64,000 nucleotides of DNA. Source: Promicromonospora soli. GTDB lineage: Bacteria > Actinomycetota > Actinomycetes > Actinomycetales > Cellulomonadaceae. The stretch lies in assembly GCF_014653785.1 (NCBI RefSeq), contig NZ_BNAS01000010.1:62001-126000 (forward strand), in the 5' to 3' direction. Position numbers and translations under genes: made by a program. The notes beneath the pieces were generated by a model. That model saw only the letters and a program-made list of their open reading frames with translations, did no database searches and had not been told where the DNA came from. Positions 49,757 through 59,234 of the stretch are shown piece by piece (within the stretch, counting starts at the first letter, position 1; every line of letters starts with the position of its first letter).

Positions 49757-51021
49757 CCGCTGCCCGCGCCGGACGGCGCGAGCCTGGTCCCGCCGAGCCT
49801 GCTCCCGTCGAGCCAGGCGGCGACGACGTCCAGGCGGCGCGACGTCGCCGCCTTCCAGCCGCGCTCCTGCACCCGGTGCGGGCCCGTGGCCAGGGACAGC
49901 AGCACCCCGGCGACGCGGGCGGCCAGGTCGCTCAGGTCCGCGCCCCGGCTTCCAGGGGCGGCCACGAACCCCGCCGCGTAGTCCGCAGCGAGCCGGCGCA
50001 TCCGGGCCGCGCGCTCGGTCTGGGCGGGGTCGGACCCGGTCACGAGGGACAGCACGTCGAGGTGAGCGACGAGGCACGCGAGGTCGTCGGCGCGATGGCC
50101 GGGACCGGCTGAGTCGACGTCGAGCAGCCCGGTGATCCGGCCCTCGTTGAGCATGATCTGCGCCTCGTACAGGTCGCCGTGGGTGGGATCGGCCCCGGCT
50201 CCGCGTTCCGCGAGGCGCGCCACGACGGCGCCGGCCAGGTCGGTGGCCCGGCCCGCCTCCGCCGGCAGCGCCGCCCCGATCACGCCCGCGTAGTGCTCGG
50301 CCGACTCGCTCCAGGCGGGGCGGCGCGGCAGGTCGCGCACGTCCGCGGGCAGCCGGTCGAGAAGGTCCAGCACCTCCGCCGGGGACGGGATCCGGCCCCC
50401 GTTGCGGACCGCGGAACGCATCTCGGTGCCGTGCAGCGGGGACAGCACGAGGAGGCCGTCGTCGGACCAGCCGAGGGGGCGCGGGACGGGCAGCCCGGCC
50501 CGCGACAGCAGAGTGTGCCGCTGGTGCAGGTCCGCGACCTTGCGCGGGCGCAGCACCTTGAGGAACACCCGGGCGGACGCCGCCCGGGCCTCGATCACCG
50601 CGCGCCGGGTCGGCCGGTAGGCCCGGACCTTGAGCTCCGGGTCTGCGCGCGCCTCCGGGCCGACGCCGAGCCCGGCCAGCAGCTCTTCGACGGCGGCGGG
50701 GTTGAACGCTCGCGGCAGCGCGGGCAGTGCCGGGTCGCCGGGAAACCGCCAGACGGCGACCGTCGCGTCGCCGTCGGACAGCGTGACCACACCCGGCTTG
50801 CGCCCGTCGCGCGATCGGCCGACGCTCGCGCCGAGCGTCTCGGAGCGCTCCACGCCGTCCCAGCGCACGGTTGCCCGGTACGCCACCGTGGTGGTCGAGC
50901 CGGGCCGATGGTCCACCTGGCGTACCCGCCAGTCCACGAGCTCGCCGCCTGCCGTCGCCACCGCCGCGTCGAGGAGGCCCGCGGCGGCTTCACCGGTCAA
51001 CAGGTCGAGGTGCGTGTTCAC
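49753..51021 (-). CDS. aminoglycoside-phosphotransferase-like kinase
   Basis: A 422-residue protein of the APH/choline-kinase fold. The C-lobe has ADPTHGDLYEAQIML and LLDVDSAGPGHRADDL, matching the Brenner and DFG-like motifs, but the Asn usually eight residues after the His is Gln. The N-terminal ~130 residues form an extra domain. The GTG at 51021 has GAGGA before it. It heads a three-gene operon with the HK and RR. A small-molecule kinase is likely; antibiotic resistance is not supported by context. Confidence 0.78.
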   Translation of the reverse strand: MNTHLDLLTGEAAAGLLDAAVATAGGELVDWRVRQVDHRPGSTTTVAYRATVRWDGVERSETLGASVGRSRDGRKPGVVTLSDGDATVAVWRFPGDPALPALPRAFNPAAVEELLAGLGVGPEARADPELKVRAYRPTRRAVIEARAASARVFLKVLRPRKVADLHQRHTLLSRAGLPVPRPLGWSDDGLLVLSPLHGTEMRSAVRNGGRIPSPAEVLDLLDRLPADVRDLPRRPAWSESAEHYAGVIGAALPAEAGRATDLAGAVVARLAERGAGADPTHGDLYEAQIMLNEGRITGLLDVDSAGPGHRADDLACLVAHLDVLSLVTGSDPAQTERAARMRRLAADYAAGFVAAPGSRGADLSDLAARVAGVLLSLATGPHRVQERGWKAATSRRLDVVAAWLDGSRLGGTRLAPSGAGSG

Positions 51022-51111
51022 CCGAACATCCTCGCAGCCGGTCCCGGTCGAGGCCCCCCGATTCAAATGAGAATCCTCTAACCCGCGCACGGAGTCGGCC
51101 CTGGTGAGATA

Positions 51112-51180
51112 TGTACGCCCGGGGGAAGGTAACGCTGAGCTAGCAATGCTCCCTCTCCGTTACCTCCTCCCAGGCGTACA
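51112..51180 (-). terminator. long imperfect hairpin after pgi
   Basis: Arms of 23 bp (51112-51134 and 51158-51180) pair at about 20 positions: TGTACGCC outside and AGGTAACG inside, with a 23-nt loop. It lies 27 bp past the pgi stop. The arm length is more than terminators need. Confidence 0.6.
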
Positions 51181-51207
51181 CGTCTCCGGAGAGCCAAGCC
51201 GAAGTCG

Positions 51208-52923
51208 TCAGCCCCGCAGCTCGCGGTACTTCGCGATCAGCGCCGCCGTCGACGGGTCCTGCGCCCGCAGCGCGGCCTCGTCGCCCGCGACCGCCGGGGC
51301 GATCTCCAGCGCGAGCTTCTTGCCGAGCTCGACGCCCCACTGGTCGAACGAGTCGATGCCCCACACGACGCCCTGCACGAACGTGATGTGCTCGTACAGC
51401 GCGACCAGCTGCCCCAGCACGGACGGCGTCAGCGCGGGGGCGAGGATCGACGTCGTCGGCCGGTTGCCGCTGAACACCTTCGCCGAGACCAGGTCCTCGG
51501 CGACGCCCTCGGCCCGCACCTCGTCGGCCGTCTTGCCGAACGCGAGCGCCTTGGTCTGCGCGAAGAAGTTCGCAAGGAACAGGCCGTGCACGTCGGCCCC
51601 CGCTGCCACGGCGCCGCCGTCGCCCACGGCGTCGGTCAGCGGGTAGGCAGGGTTGGCGACGGCGATGAAGTCGGCCGGGATGACCCGCGTGCCCTGGTGG
51701 ATCAGCTGGTAGAACGCGTGCTGCCCGTTGGTGCCCGGCTCGCCCCAGAAGACCTCGCCGGTGTCCGACGTGACGGGCGTGCCGTCCCAGCGCACGGACT
51801 TGCCGTTGGACTCCATGGTGAGCTGCTGCAGGTACGCCGGGAACCGGTGGAGCTGCTGCGCGTACGGGAGCACGGCGTGCGTGTGCGCGTCGCGGAAGTT
51901 CACGTACCAGACGTTGAGGAGCCCCATCAGGACGGGCACGTTGCTCTCGAACGGCTCGGTCCGGAAGTGCTCGTCCATCGCGTGGAAGCCGGCGAGCAGC
52001 TCGGCGAAGGCGTCCGGCCCGATCGCCACGGCGAGCGACGTGCCGATCGCCGAGTCCACGGAGTAGCGGCCGCCCACCCAGTCCCAGAACCCGAACGCGT
52101 TCTCGGGGTCGATGCCGAACGCCTCGACCTTGTCCAGGGCCGTGGACACCGCGACGAAGTGCTTGGCAACGGCGTCGGCGCGGCCCTCCTCGGAGTCCTC
52201 GATGGCGCCGGCCGCAACCAACGACCGCCACAGCCAGTCGCGCGCGAGGCGCGCGTTGGTGAGGGTCTCCAGCGTCCCGAAGGTCTTGGACGCGACGATG
52301 AACAGGGTCGTGGTCGGGTCCAGGTCGGCGGTCTTCTGCGCGACGTCGGTGGGGTCGATGTTCGAGACGAACCGGACCTCCAGGCCGTCCTGGACGTAGG
52401 GCTCCAGGGCCTCGTACGCCATGACCGGGCCCAGGTCGGACCCGCCGATGCCGATGTTGACGATCGTGCGCACGGGCTCGCCCGTGACGCCGGTCCACTC
52501 GCCGGAGCGGACCTTCTCGGCGAACGCGTACACCTTCGCGAGCTCGTCCTGCACGTCGGCGGTGACGTCCTGGCCGTCGACGGTCAGGGGCTCGTCCGAC
52601 GGGCGGCGCAGCGCGGTGTGCAGCACCGCGCGGTCCTCGGTGACGTTGATGTGCTCGCCCGCGAACATCGCGTCGCGGCGCTCCGCGAGCCCGACCTCCT
52701 CGGCCAGGGCGAGCAGCGACGCGAGCACCTCGTCGTCAAGCAGGTTCTTCGACAGGTCCACGTGCAGGTCGGCGGCCTGGTGGCTCATGCGGCCGGCGCG
52801 GGCCGGGTCCTTGGCGAACCAGCCGCGCAGGTCGGGCTGGAGGTTCTTGGAGAGCTCGGTGAGCGAGCCCCATGCGGTGGTGGTGGTGGCGTCGACAGGC
52901 AGACGGGCTGGCACTGAGGTCAT
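51208..52923 (-). CDS. pgi: glucose-6-phosphate isomerase
   Basis: A 571-residue enzyme that interconverts glucose 6-phosphate and fructose 6-phosphate. Both family signatures are present: [18 protein letters not shown] and [15 protein letters not shown]. Other active-site parts are [21 protein letters not shown] and [15 protein letters not shown]. Length is standard. The ATG at 52923 overlaps the cutC stop by 4 bp, so it is the second gene of a cutC-pgi unit. Confidence 0.98.
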   Translation of the reverse strand: MTSVPARLPVDATTTTAWGSLTELSKNLQPDLRGWFAKDPARAGRMSHQAADLHVDLSKNLLDDEVLASLLALAEEVGLAERRDAMFAGEHINVTEDRAVLHTALRRPSDEPLTVDGQDVTADVQDELAKVYAFAEKVRSGEWTGVTGEPVRTIVNIGIGGSDLGPVMAYEALEPYVQDGLEVRFVSNIDPTDVAQKTADLDPTTTLFIVASKTFGTLETLTNARLARDWLWRSLVAAGAIEDSEEGRADAVAKHFVAVSTALDKVEAFGIDPENAFGFWDWVGGRYSVDSAIGTSLAVAIGPDAFAELLAGFHAMDEHFRTEPFESNVPVLMGLLNVWYVNFRDAHTHAVLPYAQQLHRFPAYLQQLTMESNGKSVRWDGTPVTSDTGEVFWGEPGTNGQHAFYQLIHQGTRVIPADFIAVANPAYPLTDAVGDGGAVAAGADVHGLFLANFFAQTKALAFGKTADEVRAEGVAEDLVSAKVFSGNRPTTSILAPALTPSVLGQLVALYEHITFVQGVVWGIDSFDQWGVELGKKLALEIAPAVAGDEAALRAQDPSTAALIAKYRELRG

Positions 52924-53684
52924 GGGACAACCGTAATGCTGAGCGCCTCCGCCGCAGCCTTGGCCAGTGTTCGATCCGTCACCTCGTAGCCGGAGTCGGC
53001 ACCGCCGCCGGGACCACCGGCGTCCGCCACCGAACGCTTCGCGGACAGGTGCACGGCGTCCACGCCGACGCCGAGCAGGGCCGGGATGTCCGCCGCGGTC
53101 ACGCCGCCGCCCGCCATGATCTCGATGCCGAGCTCTGCGCTGTGCTCCACCAGGGCGGCCAGCCGCTCGAGGCCGTCTCGCACCCGGGCCGCGCCACCGG
53201 AGGTGAGCACGCGCGCGACCCCCAGCTCGGCGAGCGTGTCGAGGGCGGCGACCGGGTCCGCAATCACGTCGATCGCCCGGTGGAACGTCACCTCGGCCAC
53301 GTCGGCGGCGTCGACCAGGTCGCGCATCCGCGCCTCGTCCACGACGCCCGACGCCGTCAGCGCGCCCAGCACCACACCGTCCGCCCCGGCGTCGACCGAC
53401 AGGGCGATCTCGCGGAGCATCAGGTCGATCTCCGCGGAGGAGTAGACGAACCCGCCGGGCCGGGGCCGCACGAGGACGTGCACCCCGAGGATCGGTGCGT
53501 CGGCGGACGACGGGACCACCGCCGCGGCGTTGACCACCGCCTCGATGAGCGCGGCGCTCGGCGTGATGCCGCCGGTGGCGCCGAGCGCGGAGCAGAGCTC
53601 GACGCGGCGGGCGCCGACTTCGGCTGCGATCACCGCCCCGGCCGGGTCCTGGACAGCGAGCTCGAGAGCGACACGTTGGGGCAC
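52920..53684 (-). CDS. cutC: CutC family protein
   Basis: A 254-residue TIM-barrel protein named for copper homeostasis, though its biochemical role is unclear. Motifs are [67 protein letters not shown] and [13 protein letters not shown]. The GTG at 53684 is the start that fits the family (ALELAVQD near the N-terminus). Coupled to pgi. Confidence 0.93.
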   Translation of the reverse strand: MPQRVALELAVQDPAGAVIAAEVGARRVELCSALGATGGITPSAALIEAVVNAAAVVPSSADAPILGVHVLVRPRPGGFVYSSAEIDLMLREIALSVDAGADGVVLGALTASGVVDEARMRDLVDAADVAEVTFHRAIDVIADPVAALDTLAELGVARVLTSGGAARVRDGLERLAALVEHSAELGIEIMAGGGVTAADIPALLGVGVDAVHLSAKRSVADAGGPGGGADSGYEVTDRTLAKAAAEALSITVVP

Positions 53685-53759
53685 GTGCGCCAGCGTAACC
53701 GTGCGCGGGGTCCGCCGGTCGCCCGCCACGTCCGCCGCCGAGTCGGTAGGGTCCCATGC

Positions 53760-54944
53760 ATGGCCATCGATCCCAGTGCGATCCTCACGGGTCGCGCCCC
53801 CGGGCGTGCCCCGATCGGCGTGATCCTCGGGATCGTCTTCGCGTCCGTCTGCCTGCTCGTGATCCTCGCGTTCGACGCCTGGACTGGCGGCGCGTCGTTC
53901 ATCGTCGGGCTCCTGCTGGCGGTGCTGCCCGTCGCCGTCTGGCTGCCGCTCGTGCTCGCGCTGGACCGGCTGGAGCCGGAGCCGCCGAACGCCCTGATCT
54001 TCGCGTTCCTCTGGGGCGCGGGGGTCGCGGCGCTGTTCGCGAGCATCCTCAACACGCTCGGGCTGTCGCTGCTCACCGAGACCGAGCTCACGGGCGAGGA
54101 GGAGGGCTGGTACGTCGTCGCGACGTTCGGCGCGCCCGTCGTCGAGGAGCTGCTCAAGGGCGCCGTCCTCTTCGGCATGCTGTGGTGGCGGCGGCAGGAG
54201 CTCAACGGCCCCACTGACGGCGTCATCTACGCCGCCATGGTGGGCCTCGGCTTCGCCGCGACGGAGAACGTCCAGTACTTCATCGACGCCGTCGAGGTGG
54301 ACCAGCTCGGATACGTGTTCGTGCTGCGGGCCATCGTCTCGCCGCTGCTGCACCCGCTGTGCACGGCGATGACGGGCATCGGCGTCGCGGTGGCAGCGCT
54401 GGCCGGACCCGGCCGGCTGCGCCGTACGGCGCCCCTCTACGGGCTGCTCGGCGCGATCGCCCTGCACAGCCTGTGGAACGGCTCCACGAAGTTCGGCCTC
54501 GGCGGCCTCGCCGGCGCCTACCTCGTCGGGTTCGTGGTGCTGATCGGGCTCATCGTGATCCTGGCCCGCGACCGGCGCCGGATCGTCCAGCTCATCGGGC
54601 ACTACCTGCCGCTGTACGGTCCGATCGGCATCGTCACCGGCGACGACCTGCGGATGCTGTCCAGCCTCCCCGGCCGCCGGGCGGCCCGGAGCTGGGCGAG
54701 GTCCGCGGGCGGCCGGGGGGCAGAACGGGCCATGACGAGCTACCAGCAGGCCGCTACCGAGCTCGCGCTGCTGCACCAGCGGGCCGGCGCGCAGCGGGAC
54801 CTCGACCCGCACGGCCTGGAGCAGCAGCGGCAGTACCTCGTGTGGGTCATGCAGCAGGCGCGGGCCGCCTTCCTCGACCGGCAGCCGCGACCGCCGGCCT
54901 CGCCGTGGGGCACGACGGGCTTCGGCACGGCGGGTCGCTACTGA
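53760..54944 (+). CDS. PrsW-family intramembrane metalloprotease
   Basis: A 394-residue membrane protein of the PrsW/CAAX-protease-related group. About eight helices. The catalytic Glu pair is in [10 protein letters not shown], next [13 protein letters not shown], and His in [12 protein letters not shown] and ALHSLWNGS, all within membranes. In Bacillus PrsW cleaves an anti-sigma factor. A soluble ~120-residue C-terminal extension is rich in Arg, Gln and Pro. Convergent with the MenC-like gene, 12 bp apart. Confidence 0.92.
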   Translation: MAIDPSAILTGRAPGRAPIGVILGIVFASVCLLVILAFDAWTGGASFIVGLLLAVLPVAVWLPLVLALDRLEPEPPNALIFAFLWGAGVAALFASILNTLGLSLLTETELTGEEEGWYVVATFGAPVVEELLKGAVLFGMLWWRRQELNGPTDGVIYAAMVGLGFAATENVQYFIDAVEVDQLGYVFVLRAIVSPLLHPLCTAMTGIGVAVAALAGPGRLRRTAPLYGLLGAIALHSLWNGSTKFGLGGLAGAYLVGFVVLIGLIVILARDRRRIVQLIGHYLPLYGPIGIVTGDDLRMLSSLPGRRAARSWARSAGGRGAERAMTSYQQAATELALLHQRAGAQRDLDPHGLEQQRQYLVWVMQQARAAFLDRQPRPPASPWGTTGFGTAGRY

Positions 54945-54956
54945 CGCCGGTCCGGA

Positions 54957-56093
54957 TCAGCCCAGCGGTATCCACTCGGTGGCGGTGGTCACCTCGTCGA
55001 GGATCGCCGGCAGCGGCGTCACACCCAGGCCCGGTCCGGTGGGCACGGCGATCTGGCCGTCGTCGAGCACGAACGGTTCGGTGATGTCGGTGGCGTAGAA
55101 CCTGCCCGACGCCGAGACGTCGCCAGGCAGCGTGAACCCCGGCAGGGCAGCGAGCGCCGCGTTTGCCGCGCGCCCGATCCCGGTCTCCAGCATGCCGCCG
55201 CACCAGACGGCGACGCCGTGCGCGACGGCGAGGTCGTGGATGCGACGCGCCTCCAGGTACCCGCCCACGCGGCCGGGCTTGATGTTGATGATCGAGCAGG
55301 CGCCGAGCGTGATGGCGGCGGCAGCGGTCTGCGCGGAGACTATCGACTCGTCCAGGCACACCGGCGTGCGGATGCGGCGGGCGAGCTCGGCGTGGCCCAG
55401 CACGTCCTCCTCCTCGAGGGGCTGCTCGATCAGCAGCAGGTCGAACGGGTCGAGCCGCGCCAGGTGCCGCGCGTCCCGGAGCGTGTAGGCGGTGTTCGCG
55501 TCGACCTGCAGCAGCACGTCGTCGCCGAACCTCTCGCGCACGGCCCGCACAGGCTCGACGTCCCAGCCGGGCTCGATCTTCAGCTTGATCCGTGCGTAGC
55601 CCTCGTCGAGGTAACCGCCGACGGCGTCGAGCAGCTGCGGGACCGAGTCCTGGATCCCGACCGACACGCCGCTCGGCACCCGGTCGACGACGGCGCCCAG
55701 CTCGCGGGACAGTGGCCGGCCCAGGGCGCGCAGCTCGGCGTCGAGCACTGCCATCTCCAGGGCCGCCTTCGCCATGCGGTGCCCCTTGACCGGCGCCAGC
55801 GCCTGGCCGACGTCGACCGCGGACGCGATCCCGGCCCCGCCCCGGTGCGCGCTCAGCGCCGGGATCAGGAACCGGCGCAGCACGTCCGCCGACGCGTCCA
55901 CGTACTCGGAGGAGTACAGCGGGTCCTCGGCGGCGACGCACTCGCCCCAGCCCTCGGCCTCGTCGGTCTCCACGCGCAGCAGGAGCAGGTCGCGCTCGAC
56001 CTGCGTGCCGAACGACGTACGGAACGGCGACACGAGCGGCAGCCGGATGCGGCGCAGCTCGATGCCGCGGATGGTCAGGCCCTGGGTGGTCAT
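54957..56093 (-). CDS. menC: o-succinylbenzoate synthase / N-succinylamino acid racemase family enzyme
   Basis: A 378-residue enolase-superfamily member of the MenC/NSAR group. The catalytic Lys pair is in YARIKLKIEPGWD; metal ligands are in LLQVDANTAYT, LLIEQPLEE and PVCLDESIV; the second catalytic Lys is in SIINIKPGRVGG. The family includes o-succinylbenzoate synthases and N-succinylamino acid racemases, which sequence alone cannot separate. The coupled GNAT and M20 genes match the D-amino acid conversion cluster of Geobacillus, and no other men genes are here, so racemase is favoured. The symbol is the family name only. Confidence 0.85.
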   Translation of the reverse strand: MTTQGLTIRGIELRRIRLPLVSPFRTSFGTQVERDLLLLRVETDEAEGWGECVAAEDPLYSSEYVDASADVLRRFLIPALSAHRGGAGIASAVDVGQALAPVKGHRMAKAALEMAVLDAELRALGRPLSRELGAVVDRVPSGVSVGIQDSVPQLLDAVGGYLDEGYARIKLKIEPGWDVEPVRAVRERFGDDVLLQVDANTAYTLRDARHLARLDPFDLLLIEQPLEEEDVLGHAELARRIRTPVCLDESIVSAQTAAAAITLGACSIINIKPGRVGGYLEARRIHDLAVAHGVAVWCGGMLETGIGRAANAALAALPGFTLPGDVSASGRFYATDITEPFVLDDGQIAVPTGPGLGVTPLPAILDEVTTATEWIPLG

Positions 56094-56965
56094 GTGGTCT
56101 CCTCGTTCGTCGGCTCGCTCGTCGTATCCGTGCGCACCAGGTAGCCGCCGCGGCCGAACCCGACCACCGCCCCGCCGTCGGACAGCGGTGGCAGCAGGCC
56201 TTCCCGCACGGTGGTGCGCCACCGGCGGGCGGCCGCCGGGTCGGTGGTGCGCAGCGTCTCGATGTCGGCGGGCACGGGCACGGTGACGAGCCGGCCGCCG
56301 GTGCCCGGTTGCCCAGCCTGCTGAGGGCGCGTGCCGGTCTCGGCAGGCTCGGCCGCCGGTCTGCCCCAGCACGCCGCCGCGACGCGTGGGTCCCGCAGGT
56401 CCCAGCGCACCAGGACCCGGTCGGACTCGTCGCCCCGGTTGATCGCGTCGGGCATGGCGCCGTAGAAGTTCGGCAGGTACTCGACCGCCCGCGCGGCGAG
56501 CTTCACGAGGTTGAAGTACGCGTTCCGGGCGACGAGCGGGTCGTAGGTCCAGGTGATGGCGTCCAGGCCGCGCTCGAGCACCCAGGCTCGCTGGTGCGCC
56601 TTGAGCGCGAAGCCGATGCCGCGGCCCGCGGCCTCGGTGGACACCCCGGCGACGTGGCTGTGCAGGGCGCGCTCGGCGGGCGCGTGGAAGAACCCGGCGC
56701 ACGCGCCGACCATCCGGTCGCCCTCGTACGCGGCGGCCACATAGCCGTGCACCTTGGCCAGCGCCCGCAGCAGCTCGGCGGGCATGGCCGACCCGCCCCA
56801 GATCTCGGTCCACAGCCGCTCGATGGCGGCGTGGCCGGCCATGTCGTCGACCTCGCGGATCTGGACGCCCGCGGCGCGGGCCGCTGCGTCCGCCGCACGG
56901 ACGGCGTCGGCCACCACAGCGCCTTGCGCGGCGGCAGCGTCCGCCGCGCCGCCGTGGGCGGTCAC
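56090..56965 (-). CDS. COG3375-type GNAT acyltransferase (probable N-succinyltransferase)
   Basis: A 291-residue GNAT-fold protein of the group that accompanies NSAR genes. The CoA-binding part is AGRGIGFALKAHQRAWVLERG; the group-specific stretch is ITWTYDPLVARNAYFNLVKL and YLPNFYGAMPDAINRGDESDR. By analogy it should use succinyl-CoA to acylate D- (or L-) amino acids. It overlaps both neighbours by 4 bp. Confidence 0.85.
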   Translation of the reverse strand: MTAHGGAADAAAAQGAVVADAVRAADAAARAAGVQIREVDDMAGHAAIERLWTEIWGGSAMPAELLRALAKVHGYVAAAYEGDRMVGACAGFFHAPAERALHSHVAGVSTEAAGRGIGFALKAHQRAWVLERGLDAITWTYDPLVARNAYFNLVKLAARAVEYLPNFYGAMPDAINRGDESDRVLVRWDLRDPRVAAACWGRPAAEPAETGTRPQQAGQPGTGGRLVTVPVPADIETLRTTDPAAARRWRTTVREGLLPPLSDGGAVVGFGRGGYLVRTDTTSEPTNEETT

Positions 56966-58095
56966 CGGTCCCCCGCCTGGCCGCCGACGGGCCGGCCGCC
57001 GACCAGGTCCGCGATCAGCGCGCGCAGCAGCGCCGTCCGGTCGGCGATCCGGTCGACGAGCACGTGCTCGTCGTCGGCGTGCGCGCCGCCGCCCACGGCG
57101 CCGAGGCCGTCGAGCGTGGGCGTGCCGACGCCGGCGGTGAAGTTGCCGTCGGACGCCCCGCCCACGGCGACGCCGGTGAGCGGCGGCAGCCCGGACGCCT
57201 CGGCGATGCCCGAGGCCCGCGCGAAGAGGCCGGCCGACAGCGCACGCTCCAGCGGCGGCCGGTTGATCCCGCCCTCGATCTCCAGCGCGGCGTCGGGCAG
57301 CGCGGGCGCCAGCGCACGCACGGCGGCGTCGACCCGCCGCTGCTCCGCGACGGTCCGCGCGCGGACGTCGACCGCGAACGACGCCTCGGCCGGGACCGTG
57401 TTGCCCGTGGTGCCGGAGGTCGCGACGGTCGGCGTCACGGTGGTGCCGAGCGCCGGGTCGCCCAGCGCCGCCACCGCGAGCACCTGGTGCGCCAGCTCGA
57501 CCGACGCGTTCACGCCCTTCTCGGGCTCCAGGCCCGCGTGCGCGGCCCGGCCCTTGACCAGCACGCGATAGATCGAGGTGCCCTTGCGCTCCAGCTTGAG
57601 CGCGCCGTCGGCGGACGCCTCCAGCACGAGCGCGGCGTCCGCCCCGCGCGCCTCGTCCTCGATGAGCGTCCGGGACGACGGCGAGCCGACTTCCTCGTCA
57701 CCAGTCACCAGGAGCGTGACCCCGGTCCGGTCGTCGAGGGACGCCAGCACGTGCAGCGCCATGGCCAGGCCGGTCTTCATGTCGAAGCTGCCCGGTCCCC
57801 GGAGCACCCCGTCAGCGATGCCGAACGGGTGCGTCAGGAGCGAGCCGAGCGGCCACACGGTGTCGTGGTGCGCCAGCACCAGCACGCGCGTGGGGCCGCC
57901 GAGCCGCCACCGCAGGTGGATCCCGAGCCGCTCCGGCTCGACGCCCAGGTGCGCGGTGCCGAGCCGGGCCACCAGGTCGGCGGACCGGGCCAGCGCGTCC
58001 GGGTCCGACGACGGCGACTCGCACTCGACCAGTGTCCGCAGGTCCTCGATCAGCGCGTCGGTGTCCGGTCGGGCAGGAGTCTCGTGGAAAGCCAT
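56962..58095 (-). CDS. M20-family amidohydrolase (CPG2-like, probable N-succinyl-amino acid hydrolase)
   Basis: A 377-residue zinc exopeptidase/deacylase. Motifs in order are LVLAHHDTVWPLGSL, GPGSFDMKTGLAM, TGDEEVGSPSSR (catalytic Glu-Glu), and the dimerisation domain with GRAAHAGLEPEKGVNAS. The final metal His is in GGGAHADDEHV. No signal peptide, so it acts inside. First gene of the operon; the product chain M20-GNAT-NSAR fits N-acyl amino acid turnover. A 40-bp palindrome lies 27 bp upstream. Confidence 0.92.
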   Translation of the reverse strand: MAFHETPARPDTDALIEDLRTLVECESPSSDPDALARSADLVARLGTAHLGVEPERLGIHLRWRLGGPTRVLVLAHHDTVWPLGSLLTHPFGIADGVLRGPGSFDMKTGLAMALHVLASLDDRTGVTLLVTGDEEVGSPSSRTLIEDEARGADAALVLEASADGALKLERKGTSIYRVLVKGRAAHAGLEPEKGVNASVELAHQVLAVAALGDPALGTTVTPTVATSGTTGNTVPAEASFAVDVRARTVAEQRRVDAAVRALAPALPDAALEIEGGINRPPLERALSAGLFARASGIAEASGLPPLTGVAVGGASDGNFTAGVGTPTLDGLGAVGGGAHADDEHVLVDRIADRTALLRALIADLVGGRPVGGQAGDR

Positions 58096-58121
58096 GACCG
58101 CACCGTAGCGGCCAACCCCGT

Positions 58122-58161
58122 GCCAGACCCCCGGGTCACTCCGGTGTCCCGGGGGTCTGAC
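58122..58161. repeat. 40-bp palindromic element, copy P3
   Basis: Same length and 7-4-7-4-7-4-7 layout as P1 and P2. The spacers read CCCC/GGGG instead of P2's GTGC/GCAC, a compensatory exchange. One outer base is changed (GCCAGAC). It lies 14 bp past the DoxX-type gene's stop and 26 bp before the M20 start. Confidence 0.8.
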
Positions 58162-58175
58162 ACAGGCGAGATGGC

Positions 58176-58529
58176 TTACGCCGAGAGCAGGCGCAGCGTC
58201 AGGGCCGCCGCTGAGAGGAGCGTCAGCACGACGGTCGGGACCATGCCCGCCCAGTCCTTCGCGCGGACATGCGTGATGACCGCGCCGAGGAAGTAGAGGA
58301 CGAAGCAGCCGGTGGCCGCGATACCGATCGGCGCCCACCAGATCCCGGCGGCGGTGCCGACGGCGCCGGCAAGGAGCAGGGTGCCGAGCACCGGGATGAG
58401 CCGCTCGGGCACACCGAGCTTGTTGACAAGCTGCTCGAGCATCTGCGGGTTGCGCGCCAACTTGCCGTAGCCGCTGAAGGCGGCGGCAAGGGCGAGGAGC
58501 GCGGAGACGATGACTGAAGCGATGAACAC
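58176..58529 (-). CDS. DoxX-like membrane protein
   Basis: A 117-residue integral membrane protein with four predicted helices. SGYGKLARNPQMLEQLVNKLGVPERLIPVLGTLLLAG is broken by a charged helix as in DoxX family members. GGAGG lies just before the GTG at 58529. It is divergent from the HxlR regulator at 58654, a pairing often seen, so HxlR control is expected. Role may be linked to redox stress at the membrane (family-based). Confidence 0.85.
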   Translation of the reverse strand: MFIASVIVSALLALAAAFSGYGKLARNPQMLEQLVNKLGVPERLIPVLGTLLLAGAVGTAAGIWWAPIGIAATGCFVLYFLGAVITHVRAKDWAGMVPTVVLTLLSAAALTLRLLSA

Positions 58530-58638
58530 GGGTCCTCCGAGGACGACAGCCGGACGTACCCGGCGAGAGCGGGCGCCCGTTCGAGCGCCTCACGAATGGT
58601 CGGGTATCCGTCCGCGCTTGCCAAGGGGCGGGGAAGCA

Positions 58639-58655
58639 ACTCACTATTAGTAAGT
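58639..58655. promoter_or_regulatory. HxlR-type operator overlapping the regulator start
   Basis: ACTCAC-N5-GTAAGT; outer bases extend it to ACTCACT/AGTGACT with one mismatch. It overlaps the GTG start at 58654 by 2 bp. Nearly identical half-sites precede the other HxlR gene (3232-3249). Confidence 0.6.
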
Positions 58656-59064
58656 GACTTTCAGGACGACCGCCTCTGCCGCCCCTGCCCGGAGCATCCT
58701 CCCGAGCCCCGATCGGCCCGCCCCAACGAACGGTGCTCCCGACGCCGACGAGTGCGATCTCTTCCAGCGCGTCGTCGAGCGCGCCGGGCGGCGCTGGTCG
58801 GGCGCCATCCTCTTCGCCGCCGTCGCGGGCGCGCGGCGCTTCGTCGAGTACCGGCGCGCCGTCCGCGGCATCTCCGACCGGATCCTGACCCAGCGCCTGC
58901 GTGAGCTCGAGCAGCAGGGGCTGATGGCGCGCGAGGTGGTACCGACCATGCCCGTGCAGATCCTGTACACGCCGACACCGGCCGGTGCCGACCTCATCGC
59001 GGCGCTGGGACCCCTGGCCGAGTGGGGCAACAAGCACCACGACGCCCTCAAAGCCCCCGAGTAA
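58654..59064 (+). CDS. HxlR-family winged-helix regulator
   Basis: A 136-residue regulator. Core: DECDLFQRVVERAGRRWSGAILFAAVAG, then GISDRILTQRLRELEQQGLMARE and ILYTPTPAGADLI. One Cys, in DECD, is placed as in redox-sensing relatives. An extra ~30-residue Pro/Ala-rich N-terminus precedes it. The GTG at 58654 is the only start in frame; with no ribosome site and an operator over it, a leaderless transcript is plausible. Divergent from the DoxX gene. Confidence 0.88.
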   Translation: MTFRTTASAAPARSILPSPDRPAPTNGAPDADECDLFQRVVERAGRRWSGAILFAAVAGARRFVEYRRAVRGISDRILTQRLRELEQQGLMAREVVPTMPVQILYTPTPAGADLIAALGPLAEWGNKHHDALKAPE

Positions 59065-59070
59065 GCCCGC

Positions 59071-59135
59071 TTGTTGTGGGCGGGATCGTTGCGCCTAAAA
59101 CGGGCACGTAGTAGCAACGATCACGCCCCAACAAA
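59071..59135 (-). repeat. 66-bp palindromic element, copy D
   Basis: Inverted orientation like copy B (centre GCCTAAAACGGGC). It starts 6 bp after the HxlR stop and has one base missing in its distal arm (GCCCCAACAA). It is the only copy with no convergent gene next to it. Confidence 0.88.
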
Positions 59136-59204
59136 GAGGCGGCAGGGGCGGGCGACGGGGGTGACACCACTTTGACGTCTTGGATGACGCCTTGCCTCTT
59201 GCGC

Positions 59205-59224
59205 TGACACCATTGATGGTGTCA
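59205..59224. promoter_or_regulatory. perfect operator palindrome before the RHH gene
   Basis: TGACACCAT-TG-ATGGTGTCA: 9-bp perfect arms, 10 bp before the start codon. A related half-site, TGACACCAC, is 43 bp upstream (59162-59170). Ribbon-helix-helix autoregulation is likely. Confidence 0.65.
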
Positions 59225-59234
59225 TAGTGACGTC

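Noticed and set aside
49753-51021. Aminoglycoside resistance gene
   Set aside because: The fold matches, but the metal-binding Asn is changed, the N-terminus is unlike resistance enzymes and context is a two-component system.
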